A stretch of DNA of 64,000 nt from Aeromicrobium erythreum (GCF_001509405.1 NZ_CP011502.1:1054001-1118000); one strand, 5' to 3'; positions 9,625-20,946 are shown, numbered from the stretch's first letter. The notes: generated from the sequence alone by a model not told the origin. Numbers and translations are program-made.

Positions 9625-10281
9625 ATGGAAATCGTCGTCAACGGCCGCAACAGCGAGATCTCCGACCGGTTCCGCCAGCACGTCGAGGAGAAGCTGCACC
9701 GGGTCGAGAAGTACGACCAGCGCCAGAAGATCAACCGCGTCGAGGTCGAGGTCACCCACGAGAAGAACCCGCGGCAGCACGAGCAGGCCGCGCGCGTGGA
9801 GATGACCCTCCGGTCACGAGGCCCGGCGGTCCGGGCCGAGGCCAGCTCGACCGACCAGCACTCCGCGCTCGACGCGGCCATCGACAAGCTCGAGGCCCGG
9901 CTGCGTCGCGCCGCCGACCGCAAGCGCATCAGCCACGGCAAGCGCCGGCCCGTCTCCATCGCGGAGATGCCCGCCGAGGTGCCCTTGGGCCTGCTCGACG
10001 GGTCCGGCGACGACACCGACGTCGAGACGACCACGATCGCCGGCGTGCAGGTGCAGGGCGACTGCCCGCTCGTGGTGCGCGAGAAGACCCACCAGGGCGT
10101 CCCCATGACCCTCGAGCAGGCGCTCTACGAGATGGAGCTCGTCGGTCACGACTTCTACCTGTTCCTCGAGAAGGACTCGATGCGACCCAGCGTCGTGTAC
10201 CTCCGCAAGGGCTACGACTACGGAGTCATCCACCTCGACGTCGACGAGTCCGGCGACCTGTCGGGCGACGTCGCCCCCTGA
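9625..10281 (+). CDS. hpf: Long-form ribosome hibernation-promoting factor
   Basis: 218 aa. The N-terminal S30AE/HPF domain (MEIVVNGRNSEISDRFRQHVEEKL) binds the decoding region of the 30S subunit. The C-terminal domain (about 160-215, GHDFYLFLEKDSMRPSVVY...YDYGVIHL) drives 100S dimer formation. ATG 9625 is preceded by GGGAGG at good spacing; an in-frame upstream ATG at 9588 would add residues outside the family and is not preferred. The comF-hpf-secA order is conserved in actinobacteria. Confidence 0.92.
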   Translation: MEIVVNGRNSEISDRFRQHVEEKLHRVEKYDQRQKINRVEVEVTHEKNPRQHEQAARVEMTLRSRGPAVRAEASSTDQHSALDAAIDKLEARLRRAADRKRISHGKRRPVSIAEMPAEVPLGLLDGSGDDTDVETTTIAGVQVQGDCPLVVREKTHQGVPMTLEQALYEMELVGHDFYLFLEKDSMRPSVVYLRKGYDYGVIHLDVDESGDLSGDVAP

Positions 10282-10313
10282 CGGATGCCGCTCGTGCGTG
10301 GCATGATGCACGG

Positions 10314-10979
10314 GTGACTTCTCGGGCGCCCCGCATCCGCGTGCTGCTCGTCGACGACCAGGAGCTCTTCCGGCGCGGCGTGTCGATGGTCCTGGGCGCC
10401 GATGCCGACCTCGAGCTCGTCGAGGTCGGTGACGGCGACCAGGCCATCGCGGCCGTCGAGGAGACACCCGCCGACGTGGTGCTCCTCGACGTGCGGATGC
10501 CGGGGCGCTCCGGCGTCGAGGTCTGCAAGACCATCAAGTCGATCTCGCCGTCGACGGGCATCATCATGCTCACCGCGAGCGACGAGGAGTCCGACCTCTA
10601 CGAGTCGATCCGCAGCGGTGCGTCCGGCTACCTGTTGAAGGACGGCTCGACCTACGACCAGGTCGCCGAGGCCGTGCGCCTCGTGGCGGCCGGCCAGTCG
10701 CTGATCAGCCCGAGCATGGCCACGAAGCTCCTCGACGAGTTCGTGCAGATGTCGCGCAGCCCGGCCCCGGCCACCGCGCAGCTGACCGCCCGCGAGCTGC
10801 AGGTCCTGCGGCTCGTCGCCAAGGGGCTCAGCAACCGCGAGATCGCCGAGGAGCTGTTCATCAGCGAGAACACGGTCAAGAACCACATCCGCAACATGCT
10901 CGAGAAGCTGCAGATGAAGTCGCGCATGGAGGCCGCCATGTACGCCGTGCGCAGCAACCTGCTCGACGACCCGGTCTGA
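10314..10979 (+). CDS. NarL/LuxR-family response regulator
   Basis: 221 aa from GTG 10314. Receiver domain with DDQ at 14-16, phosphoacceptor Asp59 (VVLLDVRMPG) and Lys near LLKDGS; C-terminal LuxR-type helix-turn-helix LTARELQVLRLVAKGLSNREIAEEL followed by VKNHIRNMLEKLQ. No histidine kinase is adjacent, so it is an orphan regulator at this locus. A LuxR-type regulator between hpf and secA recurs in Nocardioidaceae-like chromosomes (from memory). Its targets are unknown. Confidence 0.9.
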   Translation: MTSRAPRIRVLLVDDQELFRRGVSMVLGADADLELVEVGDGDQAIAAVEETPADVVLLDVRMPGRSGVEVCKTIKSISPSTGIIMLTASDEESDLYESIRSGASGYLLKDGSTYDQVAEAVRLVAAGQSLISPSMATKLLDEFVQMSRSPAPATAQLTARELQVLRLVAKGLSNREIAEELFISENTVKNHIRNMLEKLQMKSRMEAAMYAVRSNLLDDPV

Positions 10980-11046
10980 GCGCGCCCCAGCCTCCTCGCG
11001 CGGGGCCGCGGCGCCGGTGTCGGTGCCGCCCGGCAGGATGCTCGAC

Positions 11047-12252
11047 GTGACCGAACGTCTCACCACGCTGCAGGCCCGTCGGGTCGCGCTCGCTGCGCAG
11101 GGGTTCACCCGCGCCCGACCGACCACCGTCGGAAGGCCCCACCTGCGCAGCACGCTGCGCCGCCTCGGCTTCTTCCAGATCGACTCGGTCAACGTGCTCC
11201 AGCGGGCCCACCACCTGCCGCTGTACTCGCGGTGCGGACCCTACGACCTCGAGCTGTTCCACCGGGCGGCCGGCCGGTCGCCGCGGCTCATGTTCGAGTA
11301 CTGGGCGCACGTGGCCACCTTCGTCGACGTCGACCTGTGGCCCGCCATGCAGCACCGGATGGCGTCCCGGCGCGGGCTGTGGGGCGGGCCCGACCGCATC
11401 GCCCGGGAGCAGCCGGAGCTCGTCGACGCCGTGCTGGCGCACGTCGCCGAGCACGGTCCGCTCACCGCGCGCCAGGTCGACGCGGCGCTCGGGGAGGAGC
11501 GCGAGCGCGACCGCTCGCACTGGGGCTGGAACTGGACGGCCACGAAGAACGCCCTCGAGTTCCTGTTCCACGGTGGACGCCTGACGTCGGCGCGCCGCAC
11601 GGCGCAGTTCGAGCGCGAGTACGACCTCCCCGAACGGGTCATCCCCGCCGACGTCCTCGCGCGCCCCGCCCTCGACGAGGCCGAGGCGCACCGCGTGATG
11701 GTCGAGCACGCCGCCCGGGCGCACGGCGTCGCGACCCTCCCGTGCCTGCGCGACTACTTCCGCTCGGCTCCGGAGCCGACCCGGGCCGCCGTCGAGGACC
11801 TCGCCGACGCGGGTGTGCTGCTGCCCGTGCGCGTGCAGGGCTGGGACCGACCGGCGTGGCTGCACCACGAGGCCGCGCGCCCCCGCGCCGTGCGCGCCCG
11901 GACGCTCCTCAGCCCCTTCGACCCGCTCGTCTTCGAGCGCGAGCGCACCGAGCGCCTCTTCGGCTTCCGCTACCGCATCGAGATCTACGTCCCCGAGGCG
12001 CAGCGCGAGTACGGCTACTACGTGCTGCCGTTCCTGCTCGGCGACGCGATCGTCGCGCGGGTCGACCTCAAGGCGGACCGCGCCCGCGGCACGCTCGTCG
12101 TCCACGGGGCCTGGTCCGAGCCCGGCGCCCCGGCCGACACCGCGGTCGAGCTGGCCGAGGAGCTGCGGACCATGGCACGCTGGCTGGCGCTCGGCGCCAT
12201 CGAGGTCGGCGAGCGGGGCGACCTCGCGGCGGACGTCCGCACGCTCGTGTAG
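11047..12252 (+). CDS. YcaQ-like winged-helix DNA glycosylase family protein (HTH_42)
   Basis: About 401 aa. The sequence [20 protein letters not shown], then [25 protein letters not shown], places it in the HTH_42/YcaQ (AlkX) family. This family includes Escherichia coli YcaQ and Streptomyces AlkZ, which unhook interstrand crosslinks and alkylated bases. The QxQ-like catalytic region of AlkZ/YcaQ is not obviously intact: the segment here is [10 protein letters not shown], with QID. GTG 11047 is chosen because the family begins just before LQARRVAL and GGCAGGA lies upstream; ATG 11038 and GTG 11017 are alternatives. Confidence 0.8.
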   Translation: MTERLTTLQARRVALAAQGFTRARPTTVGRPHLRSTLRRLGFFQIDSVNVLQRAHHLPLYSRCGPYDLELFHRAAGRSPRLMFEYWAHVATFVDVDLWPAMQHRMASRRGLWGGPDRIAREQPELVDAVLAHVAEHGPLTARQVDAALGEERERDRSHWGWNWTATKNALEFLFHGGRLTSARRTAQFEREYDLPERVIPADVLARPALDEAEAHRVMVEHAARAHGVATLPCLRDYFRSAPEPTRAAVEDLADAGVLLPVRVQGWDRPAWLHHEAARPRAVRARTLLSPFDPLVFERERTERLFGFRYRIEIYVPEAQREYGYYVLPFLLGDAIVARVDLKADRARGTLVVHGAWSEPGAPADTAVELAEELRTMARWLALGAIEVGERGDLAADVRTLV

Positions 12253-12340
12253 CCCCCAGCGCGCCACCCGTGCCCGCGGTGCTGGTCCCGCGGCATACAC
12301 TGCGAGAGGTCCGTCTCACCAACTCAGGAGTGCGTCCACC

Positions 12341-15058
<2,718 letters not shown>

Positions 15059-15075
15059 CCGGCCTCGCCGACGTG

Positions 15076-15111
15076 GAAGGGCCCGCACCGTCTCGACGGT
15101 GCGGGCCCTTC
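15076..15111. terminator. Bidirectional terminator hairpin between secA and the Rv3235-like gene
   Basis: GAAGGGCCCGCACCGT (15076-15091) pairs perfectly with ACGGTGCGGGCCCTTC (15096-15111) across a 4-nt loop. The 16-bp GC-rich stem ends in A/T pairs on both sides, so it can serve both convergent genes. Confidence 0.85.
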
Positions 15112-15130
15112 GTCGTGTCGCCCGGTGGGG

Positions 15131-15619
15131 TCAGGCCCACTCGAGCGCGGTGCAGGTCCACACCGCGCGACCGCGCGGCGAGGTGACGAGCTCGAGCCGG
15201 ACGGCGATCGCGTGCGAACGTCCGCGGTGCACCATGCGGCCCGTGACCTCGACGGCGCGCTCGCTCACGACCGACAGGTGCACCGACGCGAGTCGACCGC
15301 CCGCGGGTCGACGGTCCTGACGCGTCGGGACGCGACCCTGCCGCACGAGCGCCGTCACCAGCGCGCGGTACGCGTCGGGCGTCATCCACGCCGACAGCTG
15401 CCGGGCGGGACGTCCGCCGCACAGCACCTCGGTCACGCCCTGCATGAACCGGGCCAGCGGTGCTCGCAGCTGTCGGGCCAGCTCCTCCCCGTCGCGGGTC
15501 TGCGGCACCGGCACGACCGAGGTGGGCGAGCCGGGCAGCGGCAGCGGGAGCTGCGCCGGCAGGGCGTCCTCGTCGGTGACGAACCGGGCGGGGGAGCGGA
15601 GCTCCGTCGACGTCCTCAT
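15131..15619 (-). CDS. Rv3235 family protein (DUF6459-like)
   Basis: 162 aa. The core TREDGEELARQLRAPLARFMQGVTEVL-type segment, LSAWMTPDAYRALV and a C-terminal RAVWTCTALEWA resemble the small Rv3235 family located downstream of secA in actinobacteria. Function unknown; the C-terminal half has an SH3/NTF2-like alternation of strands (inference). ATG 15619 lies inside the last codons of the upstream LysM gene (4-nt overlap), so the two are translationally coupled. Confidence 0.75.
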   Translation of the reverse strand: MRTSTELRSPARFVTDEDALPAQLPLPLPGSPTSVVPVPQTRDGEELARQLRAPLARFMQGVTEVLCGGRPARQLSAWMTPDAYRALVTALVRQGRVPTRQDRRPAGGRLASVHLSVVSERAVEVTGRMVHRGRSHAIAVRLELVTSPRGRAVWTCTALEWA

Positions 15620-16233
15620 GCCGGCTCCCGCGGTGCCGTGAGGCGTTGTCCTGGCTGGAGCAGGTCCGGGTCGGGCCCGACCACCTCGCGGTTCTCCTGG
15701 TGCCACTGCTCCGTCGACGTGGCCACGTCGGCGACGCTCGCGCGGGGGCCTGAACGTGACGCGGCGATGTTCCAGAGCGAGTCGCCTGGAGCCACCACCA
15801 CGGTGTCGGGGGCCGGCTGCGTCGGCGGTCCCACCGGCGGGGTGTCGTGGACCTCCGACGCGGGGCGGTCGGGGAGCACGAGGCCGTCGAGCGTCGATGC
15901 GGCGGGACTCGGGTCGGGCGACGGCGACGTAGCGGCGTGCGCCGTGCCGACCGACAGCGTGGTGACGACGCCGGCGACCAGCGCGCCGCGGACGGCACGG
16001 GGCAGCAGCCGCGCCGCGACGACCGCCGCGCGGCCGCCGACGAGACCGAGGCCGAGCGCGACGGCGGCCCAGGCCGCGATCGTGAGGAGGACGAGCTCGA
16101 GCAGGGAGGTGAGCGCCGTCGGGAACGACGATGCTCCCAGGCCCGCGACGGTGCGCTCCACGGACGGAACCCGCACGAGGAGCACCAGGACCGAGACGAG
16201 CCAGCACAGGTGACCGGACCACCGAAGACGCAT
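15616..16233 (-). CDS. Membrane-anchored LysM domain protein
   Basis: 205 aa. Hydrophobic segments lie at about 8-24 and 40-62, then a third near 80-100 ending in an Ala-rich stretch. A Pro/Ser linker follows, then a C-terminal LysM-like motif VVVAPGDSLWNIAASRSG...NREVVGPDPDLLQPGQRL. LysM binds peptidoglycan or chitin-like glycans. The start ATG 16233 has AGGAAA 9 nt upstream; longer in-frame starts (16290, 16350) lack this. It precedes and overlaps the Rv3235-like gene, an arrangement recurrent next to secA. Confidence 0.8.
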   Translation of the reverse strand: MRLRWSGHLCWLVSVLVLLVRVPSVERTVAGLGASSFPTALTSLLELVLLTIAAWAAVALGLGLVGGRAAVVAARLLPRAVRGALVAGVVTTLSVGTAHAATSPSPDPSPAASTLDGLVLPDRPASEVHDTPPVGPPTQPAPDTVVVAPGDSLWNIAASRSGPRASVADVATSTEQWHQENREVVGPDPDLLQPGQRLTAPREPA

Positions 16234-16246
16234 GATGCTGTTTCCT

Positions 16247-16265
16247 GACGTTTGACGACGTTTGA
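16247..16265. repeat. Tandem GACGTTTGA repeat in a divergent promoter region
   Basis: GACGTTTGA occurs at 16247-16255 and again at 16257-16265, a 10-bp period (one helical turn). It lies 14 nt upstream of the LysM gene start and about 85 nt upstream of the divergent gene at 16349. It is possibly an operator or promoter element shared by both genes; no regulator is identified. Confidence 0.4.
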
Positions 16266-16348
16266 TGACATCGAAGGTCGGAAGACGCATGAGGTCAAGG
16301 CCTCGTGCACAGGTGAGGCCGGGGATGGGACGGGGGTACGGTGCTGGC

Positions 16349-16846
16349 ATGCGCTGGGAGCGTCTGTTCGCCGAGCTCGAGGCGTCGCTCGACGACGACG
16401 CCCTCCTCGAGCGCGACGCCCTGGTCGCGGAGCTGCGCGACGAGGAGTGGTCACGGACGCCGTGGCGCTCGCTGCTCGGCGGTCACGTGGAGCTGGAGCT
16501 GCTGGGCGCCGGTCGGCTGGCCGGCGAGGTCCGGTTCGCGAACGACCGGCTCGTGCGCCTCGACGCCGGCAGCGTCGAGCACGTGGTCGCGATCGACGCG
16601 GTGACCGGCGTGCGCACCGACGGCCGCGCTCCGGCACCGTCCACGGTCGACGCCCGGCTGGGCTGGCCGCACGTGCTCCGCCGGCTGCGCGACGACGGCG
16701 ACGAGGTCCGGGTGGTCAGGACCGACGGCGCGACGCTGCGCGCGCAGGTGGTGCGGGTCGTCGACGGTGGCGTCGTGCTGCGCACGGCCGAGCGTGACCT
16801 GCTCGTGCCCCTGCGCGCCCTCGCCGTGGTCACGCTGGGCCGGTGA
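16349..16846 (+). CDS. Conserved hypothetical protein
   Basis: 165 aa, acidic and Leu/Arg/Asp-rich. It begins MRWERLFAELEASLDDDALLERDALVAELRDEEW, then has two beta-rich halves (GGHVELELLGAGRLAGEVRF and GATLRAQVVRVVDGGVVL). The opening is shared by a small actinobacterial family sometimes labelled 'Fis family transcriptional regulator' without good support; I see no helix-turn-helix. No signal peptide or membrane segment. It is divergent from the LysM gene. Function unknown. Confidence 0.7.
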   Translation: MRWERLFAELEASLDDDALLERDALVAELRDEEWSRTPWRSLLGGHVELELLGAGRLAGEVRFANDRLVRLDAGSVEHVVAIDAVTGVRTDGRAPAPSTVDARLGWPHVLRRLRDDGDEVRVVRTDGATLRAQVVRVVDGGVVLRTAERDLLVPLRALAVVTLGR

Positions 16847-16883
16847 GCTGGTGGGCCGATGAGCCTGCCGGGGCTGGTCGCCG

Positions 16884-17114
16884 TCAGCGCGTGACGTCGT
16901 CGGGCTGGTCGGCGACGGCCTGCTCGGCGCGGGCGTACTGGCGGCGGATGTAGTCCTCGAGCTGGTCGTTCTCGACCCGCCACTGGTTCCGTCCGCCGAT
17001 CTGGATGCCCTTCAGCTCGCCCGAGCGCACCAACGCGTACACCTGGCGCACCGTCACGTTCAGCACCTCGGCCACGTCGGCGAGGGTGAGGAACCGAGGA
17101 GTCGCATCGGACAT
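16884..17114 (-). CDS. BldC/excisionase-like MerR-type helix-turn-helix protein
   Basis: 76 aa, the size of BldC-type regulators. MSDATPRFLTLADVAEVLNVTVRQVYALVRSGELKGIQIGGRNQWRVEND is the classic winged helix-turn-helix layout (DNA-recognition helix around residues 22-30, wing GGRNQWRV at 40-47) followed by a short acidic C-terminal helix. Such proteins are small DNA-binding regulators lacking an effector domain. The gene lies between the hypothetical at 16349 and the CpaB-like gene, on the opposite strand to both. In actinobacteria a similar regulator is often adjacent to a CpaB/CpaE pair (from memory), so local regulation is plausible. Confidence 0.85.
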   Translation of the reverse strand: MSDATPRFLTLADVAEVLNVTVRQVYALVRSGELKGIQIGGRNQWRVENDQLEDYIRRQYARAEQAVADQPDDVTR

Positions 17115-17233
17115 GGGCCCATGCTCCCACGGCCTGGTGTCACCGGCCGTGACCGTCTCGGGGCTGTGGACGGACGTCCCGATCCACACCCCCGTGCTGG
17201 ACGACATCGCTGCCATCGCAGTAGAAACGGGCC

Positions 17234-17935
17234 ATGGCGATCGGGCGGGGGCCACGGCCAGGTGGCGACGGCAGCAGGAGCGGTGCGGTACCGGTGGGGG
17301 CGTCGGGCGGGCCCGCCGCGCGGCTGAGGCAGCAGCCCTGGACGGACCCGCGGCTGGTCCTCGGGGTGCTGCTCGTGCTCGGCGCGACGGTGCTCGGCGC
17401 GTCCGTGGTCGCGGCCGCCGACGACACCGAGGCGTACTGGGCGCTGGCCCGTGACGTGGAGGCGGGCGACCCGGTCCGGCGCGGCGACCTCGTCGAGACC
17501 CGCGCCCGGGTCGACGGCGACGCCGCCGGTGCTCTGCTGCGCACCGACCAGGCGCTTCCGGGTCGGCTCGAGGCGCTGCAGTGGTCGCGGGCCGGTGCCG
17601 AGGGTGCCCTCGTCGGCCGTGCCGACCTCGTCGCCGACGGCGCGACGGCCACCGCCGAGCTGCCGCTGTCCGTCGCGCTCGGGGCTGCGCCCGACGACCT
17701 GCGCGCGGGGGAGCGGGTCGACGTCTGGGTCGGTCCGTCGCCCGACGGCGACCCCGTCGCGACCGACTCCGGTCCGGCGCGGCTGCTGCTCGAGGGCGTC
17801 GCCGTCGTGCGGGCCGGGGCCGTCGGGGCGTCCGGGGGTGCGCGCACCGTGCTCGTCGACGTCGGCCCCGACCTCGACGGCGCCACGCTGGCCCGGTTGA
17901 CGTCCGGCCACGTGACGATCGTGCGGCGCTCGTGA
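17234..17935 (+). CDS. CpaB/RcpC-like SAF-domain membrane protein
   Basis: 233 aa. Arg/Gly-rich cytoplasmic N-terminus, one membrane segment at about 43-62 (LVLGVLLVLGATVLGASVVAA), then an extracytoplasmic SAF-like domain (YWALARDVEAGDPVRRGDLVETRARVDG...ALPGRLEALQWSRAGAEGALVGRADLV...ELPLSVALGAAPDDLRAGERVDVWVGP). CpaB proteins belong to Flp/Tad pilus machines. Here the gene is paired only with a CpaE-like gene, separated by 12 kb from the tad remnants. The stop overlaps the next GTG (GTGA). Confidence 0.75.
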   Translation: MAIGRGPRPGGDGSRSGAVPVGASGGPAARLRQQPWTDPRLVLGVLLVLGATVLGASVVAAADDTEAYWALARDVEAGDPVRRGDLVETRARVDGDAAGALLRTDQALPGRLEALQWSRAGAEGALVGRADLVADGATATAELPLSVALGAAPDDLRAGERVDVWVGPSPDGDPVATDSGPARLLLEGVAVVRAGAVGASGGARTVLVDVGPDLDGATLARLTSGHVTIVRRS

Positions 17936-19131
17936 CCTCCTCCCCGCCGCGACGGGTCGTGCTGGCGGCCGCCGGTGCAGGCTGGGAGGCGGCAGCGGTA
18001 CGGGCCGTCGAGGCCGCGCCCGACCTGCAGCTCGTGCGTCGGTGCGTCGACGTCGCGGAGCTCGTCGCGGTGGCGCAGACGGGCGACGTCGCCGTGGCCG
18101 CGGTCGACCTGTCGGTGCCGGGGCTCGACGTCGAGACCGTGCGCGCCGTCCGCGCCGCCGGCGTGCGGGTCGTCGGGCTCGGACCCGCCGACCGCGCGTC
18201 GGCCCTGGGCGCCGACGCCGTGGGCGCGAGCGACGACGTCGTCTCGGCGCTGCGGACGGTCCGGCTGCGCGCCGACGACGGACCCGCCGCGGACGAGCCG
18301 CCCGGAGGGACGCGCGACGCGGCGGAGCCGCCGCGTGACGGCCTGGTCGTGGCCGTGTGGGGGCCGCAGGGCGCGCCCGGGCGCAGCACCGTGGCCCTCG
18401 CGCTGGCCGACGCGATGGCGCGCACCGGCCGGCGCTGCGTGCTCGTCGACGCCGACACCAGCGGCGGCGCCCAGGCGCAGCAGCTCGGGCTGCTCGACGA
18501 GGTGTCGGGCCTCATGGCGGCCTGTCGCGTGGCGAACCAGGGCCACGAGGAGCAGGTCGAGGAGCACCTGCAGGTCGTCCGGGACGGCTTCGCCGTGCTC
18601 ACCGGGCTGCCTCGCCCCGACATGTGGGTGCACGTGCGGGCGGCGCCCCTCGAGCGCGTGCTGCGACGGCTGGCTGACACGCACGACGCGGTCGTCGTCG
18701 ACGTCGCGTCCTGCCTCGAGGCGCCCGATGGGCCGGGCGGTGGTCGCGACCAGGCCACCGTCACCGCGCTCCAGGTCGCCGACGTCGTCGTCGTGGTGGG
18801 TCGGGCCGACCCCGTCGGGCTCACCCGTCTGGTCCGGGGACTGCACGACCTGCGCGACCTGGTGCCCGACGAGCCGGTCGTGGTGCTCAACCAGGTGCGT
18901 GACTCGATCGGGTGGAGCGTGGAGCAGCTGGCCTCGACGGTCCACCGGCTCGCCGGCGTCCGCCCGCTCGCCGCGCTGCCGCAGGACGGGCCCACGGTCG
19001 ACACCGCCGCGCTGCGCGGGGCGACCCTTGCCGAGGTCGACCCGAGGTCGGCGCTGGTCGCCTCCGTCCAGACGCTGGCGACGCTCGTGACCCGCGTCCG
19101 TCCCGTGACGCTCGCCGCACCCACGACGTGA
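17932..19131 (+). CDS. CpaE/Ssd-like MinD-family ATPase with deviant P-loop
   Basis: 399 aa from GTG 17932. The N-terminal ~115 residues look like an atypical receiver domain without the phosphoacceptor context. The MinD/ParA-type domain begins near 135 (GLVVAVWGPQGAPGRSTVALALADAM) and includes VLVDADTSGGAQAQQLGL and VVVVGRADPVGLTRLVRGL. The usual deviant Walker A signature Lys (KGGxGKT) is replaced: the loop reads GAPGRST, with Arg where the second Lys is expected. It resembles the septum-site-determining (Ssd) / CpaE group, linked to pilus placement or septum control. It is coupled to the upstream CpaB-like gene. Confidence 0.75.
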   Translation: MTSSPPRRVVLAAAGAGWEAAAVRAVEAAPDLQLVRRCVDVAELVAVAQTGDVAVAAVDLSVPGLDVETVRAVRAAGVRVVGLGPADRASALGADAVGASDDVVSALRTVRLRADDGPAADEPPGGTRDAAEPPRDGLVVAVWGPQGAPGRSTVALALADAMARTGRRCVLVDADTSGGAQAQQLGLLDEVSGLMAACRVANQGHEEQVEEHLQVVRDGFAVLTGLPRPDMWVHVRAAPLERVLRRLADTHDAVVVDVASCLEAPDGPGGGRDQATVTALQVADVVVVVGRADPVGLTRLVRGLHDLRDLVPDEPVVVLNQVRDSIGWSVEQLASTVHRLAGVRPLAALPQDGPTVDTAALRGATLAEVDPRSALVASVQTLATLVTRVRPVTLAAPTT

Positions 19132-19193
19132 ACCACGCCGCACGCCGGACGTCGATACCGGTGGTAGGTTCGTCGGGATCTGCGAGGAGTGAG

Positions 19194-20594
19194 ATGCAGC
19201 GCCTGAGTCCTCTGGACGCGATGTTCCTGAACCTGGACAGCCCGGACGTGCCCCGCCAGATCGCCTCGCTGGCGATCCTGGAGCCCGGGGGCTCGCTCAC
19301 CTACGACCGACTCATCGGCGTCATCAACGAACGGCTCGACATCGTCCCGCGCTACCGCCAGGTGCCGCGCAAGGTCCCGGGCGCGCTCGGCACGCCCCTG
19401 TGGACCGACGACGAGGACTTCGACATCTCCCTGCACGTCCGCCGGTCCGCGCTGCCCCGCCCGGGCACGCGCGACGCGCTCCACGAGCTGGTCGGTCGGC
19501 TCGTGGCCCGTCGCCTCGACCTCGACCGCCCGCTCTGGGAGCTCTACCTCATCGAGGGCCTGGAGGACGGCAGCGTGGCGCTGCTGTTCAAGGCGCACCA
19601 GGCGCTCGTCGACGGCTCGGAGACGATCGACCTCGCGCAGGTGCTGCTGGAGGAGACCGACCGGGTCCGCGACATCCCGCACGAGGACTGGAACCCGCAC
19701 CCGCGGCCGGGTCCGCTCGGCGTCGTCGCCGCCACGCTGGAGCGCAACGTGCGCCACCCGGGCGAGGCGTTGCGGATCGCCGAGATGAACGTCGGACGCG
19801 TCGCGCGCCACCTGCCGGTCATCGGTGCGGGCGCGCCGTCGCAGCGCGGCGTCCTCTCGGGCACGCTGTCGCGCCACCGCCGGTTCACGACCGTCTCGAC
19901 CTGCCTCGAGGAGTACCGCCGGGTGCGCGACCAGCACGGTGGCACGGTCAACGACGTCGTGCTCGCCGTCATCACCGGCGGCATCCGCGGCTGGATGCTG
20001 ACGCGCGCCGAGCCGGTCACCGCGAAGACGAGCTTCCGCGCGATGGTGCCGATGTCGGTCGCGGCCGACGACGGCCTGCCGACCTCGCTCGGCTCGAAGG
20101 TGCGCGGGCACCTGCTCTCGCTCCCGGTGGGCGAGACGAACCCGGTCGTGCGCCTGCACCAGGTGTCGTACGCGCTGAAGGACCACCGCGAGACCGGCTC
20201 CGCCGTCGCCGCCAACCAGCTGGCGAGCCTGCCGGGCTTCGCCACGTCGACGTTCCACGCGGTCGGCGCACGCGTCGCCGCGACCGAGACGTCGCGCGGG
20301 CACCACCTGACGATCACCAACGTGCCCGGCCCGCAGGAGCCCGTCTACATGGCGGGGGAGCAGGTGGCCGAGGTGTACCCGGCGATCCCGCTCATCGACC
20401 AGCGCGTCGTGTCCATCGGTGTCACGTCGTACCACGGGGGCGTGTTCTTCGGGATCGTCGCCGACCGCGAGGCCGTGCCCGACGTCGACGTCCTGGGGCA
20501 GTGCATCGAGGAGGCCCTGGAGGAGCTGGTGGAGACCGTCGGACCCCGGCGGGGTCGGGCCCCGCGGGGCCGGCAGAAGCCGAGGAAGGCATGA
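19194..20594 (+). CDS. WS/DGAT-family O-acyltransferase with HQ in place of the HH catalytic motif
   Basis: 466 aa, normal for bacterial wax ester synthase / diacylglycerol acyltransferases, which make triacylglycerol or wax esters from acyl-CoA. It starts SPLDAMFLNLDSP (family PLDxxF start) and carries ITNVPGPQEPVYMAG and the C-terminal SYHGGVFFGIVADREAVPD typical of the family. The catalytic HHxxxDG motif reads HQALVDG at 135-141: the second His, the accepted general base, is Gln. It may be inactive, use another base, or have a different acceptor (inference). GAGGAG precedes ATG 19194. The next gene overlaps by ATGA. Confidence 0.85.
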   Translation: MQRLSPLDAMFLNLDSPDVPRQIASLAILEPGGSLTYDRLIGVINERLDIVPRYRQVPRKVPGALGTPLWTDDEDFDISLHVRRSALPRPGTRDALHELVGRLVARRLDLDRPLWELYLIEGLEDGSVALLFKAHQALVDGSETIDLAQVLLEETDRVRDIPHEDWNPHPRPGPLGVVAATLERNVRHPGEALRIAEMNVGRVARHLPVIGAGAPSQRGVLSGTLSRHRRFTTVSTCLEEYRRVRDQHGGTVNDVVLAVITGGIRGWMLTRAEPVTAKTSFRAMVPMSVAADDGLPTSLGSKVRGHLLSLPVGETNPVVRLHQVSYALKDHRETGSAVAANQLASLPGFATSTFHAVGARVAATETSRGHHLTITNVPGPQEPVYMAGEQVAEVYPAIPLIDQRVVSIGVTSYHGGVFFGIVADREAVPDVDVLGQCIEEALEELVETVGPRRGRAPRGRQKPRKA

Positions 20595-20899
20595 GCGTTC
20601 GGGTGTGGGTCGGGGTGGACGCCGAGCGGCTGCGCGCCCTGCGCGACGGCAGCCCGCTCGACGGTGAGGTCGTCGCGGCGGAGTCCGACGACGAGCAGCA
20701 CGAGCTCGAGGCGCTGGAGGCCGCGGCGGAGGACGGTCCGGTCGTGGTCGTGGCCGAGGTGGCGCAGTCGGCCGACGGGTCGACCGCCGACGTGACCCTC
20801 GCCGACGTCGAGGCCCTGCACGTCGACGCCGACGGCAGCGGCAACCTCGCCTGGTACGCCCCGCAGGAGCTCGAGACGGTCCTCGGCCTGCTCGGCTGA
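20591..20899 (+). CDS. DUF6912-like small protein
   Basis: 102 aa, very acidic. The opening SVRVWVGVDAERLRAL, the central VVVVAEVAQSADGSTADVTLADVEALHVDADGSG and the closing LAWYAPQELETVLGLL fit the small actinobacterial DUF6912-type family (from memory). Function unknown; no export signal. The start overlaps the acyltransferase stop (ATGA), so the two are translationally coupled. A bidirectional terminator follows. Confidence 0.65.
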   Translation: MSVRVWVGVDAERLRALRDGSPLDGEVVAAESDDEQHELEALEAAAEDGPVVVVAEVAQSADGSTADVTLADVEALHVDADGSGNLAWYAPQELETVLGLLG

Positions 20900-20916
20900 G
20901 CCGCGCACCACGCAGC

Positions 20917-20946
20917 AGGGCCCCGACCTGCACGGTCGGGGGCCCT
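20917..20946. terminator. Bidirectional terminator hairpin
   Basis: AGGGCCCCGACC (20917-20928) pairs with GGTCGGGGGCCCT (20934-20946) with one bulge, between the plus-strand acyltransferase operon and the convergent DUF2505 gene. Confidence 0.75.

Noticed and set aside
16884..20933. A 1349-codon minus-strand open frame ending in the BldC-like gene
   Set aside because: Only the last 76 codons (16884-17114) look like protein; the rest is antisense to the CpaB, CpaE and acyltransferase genes.
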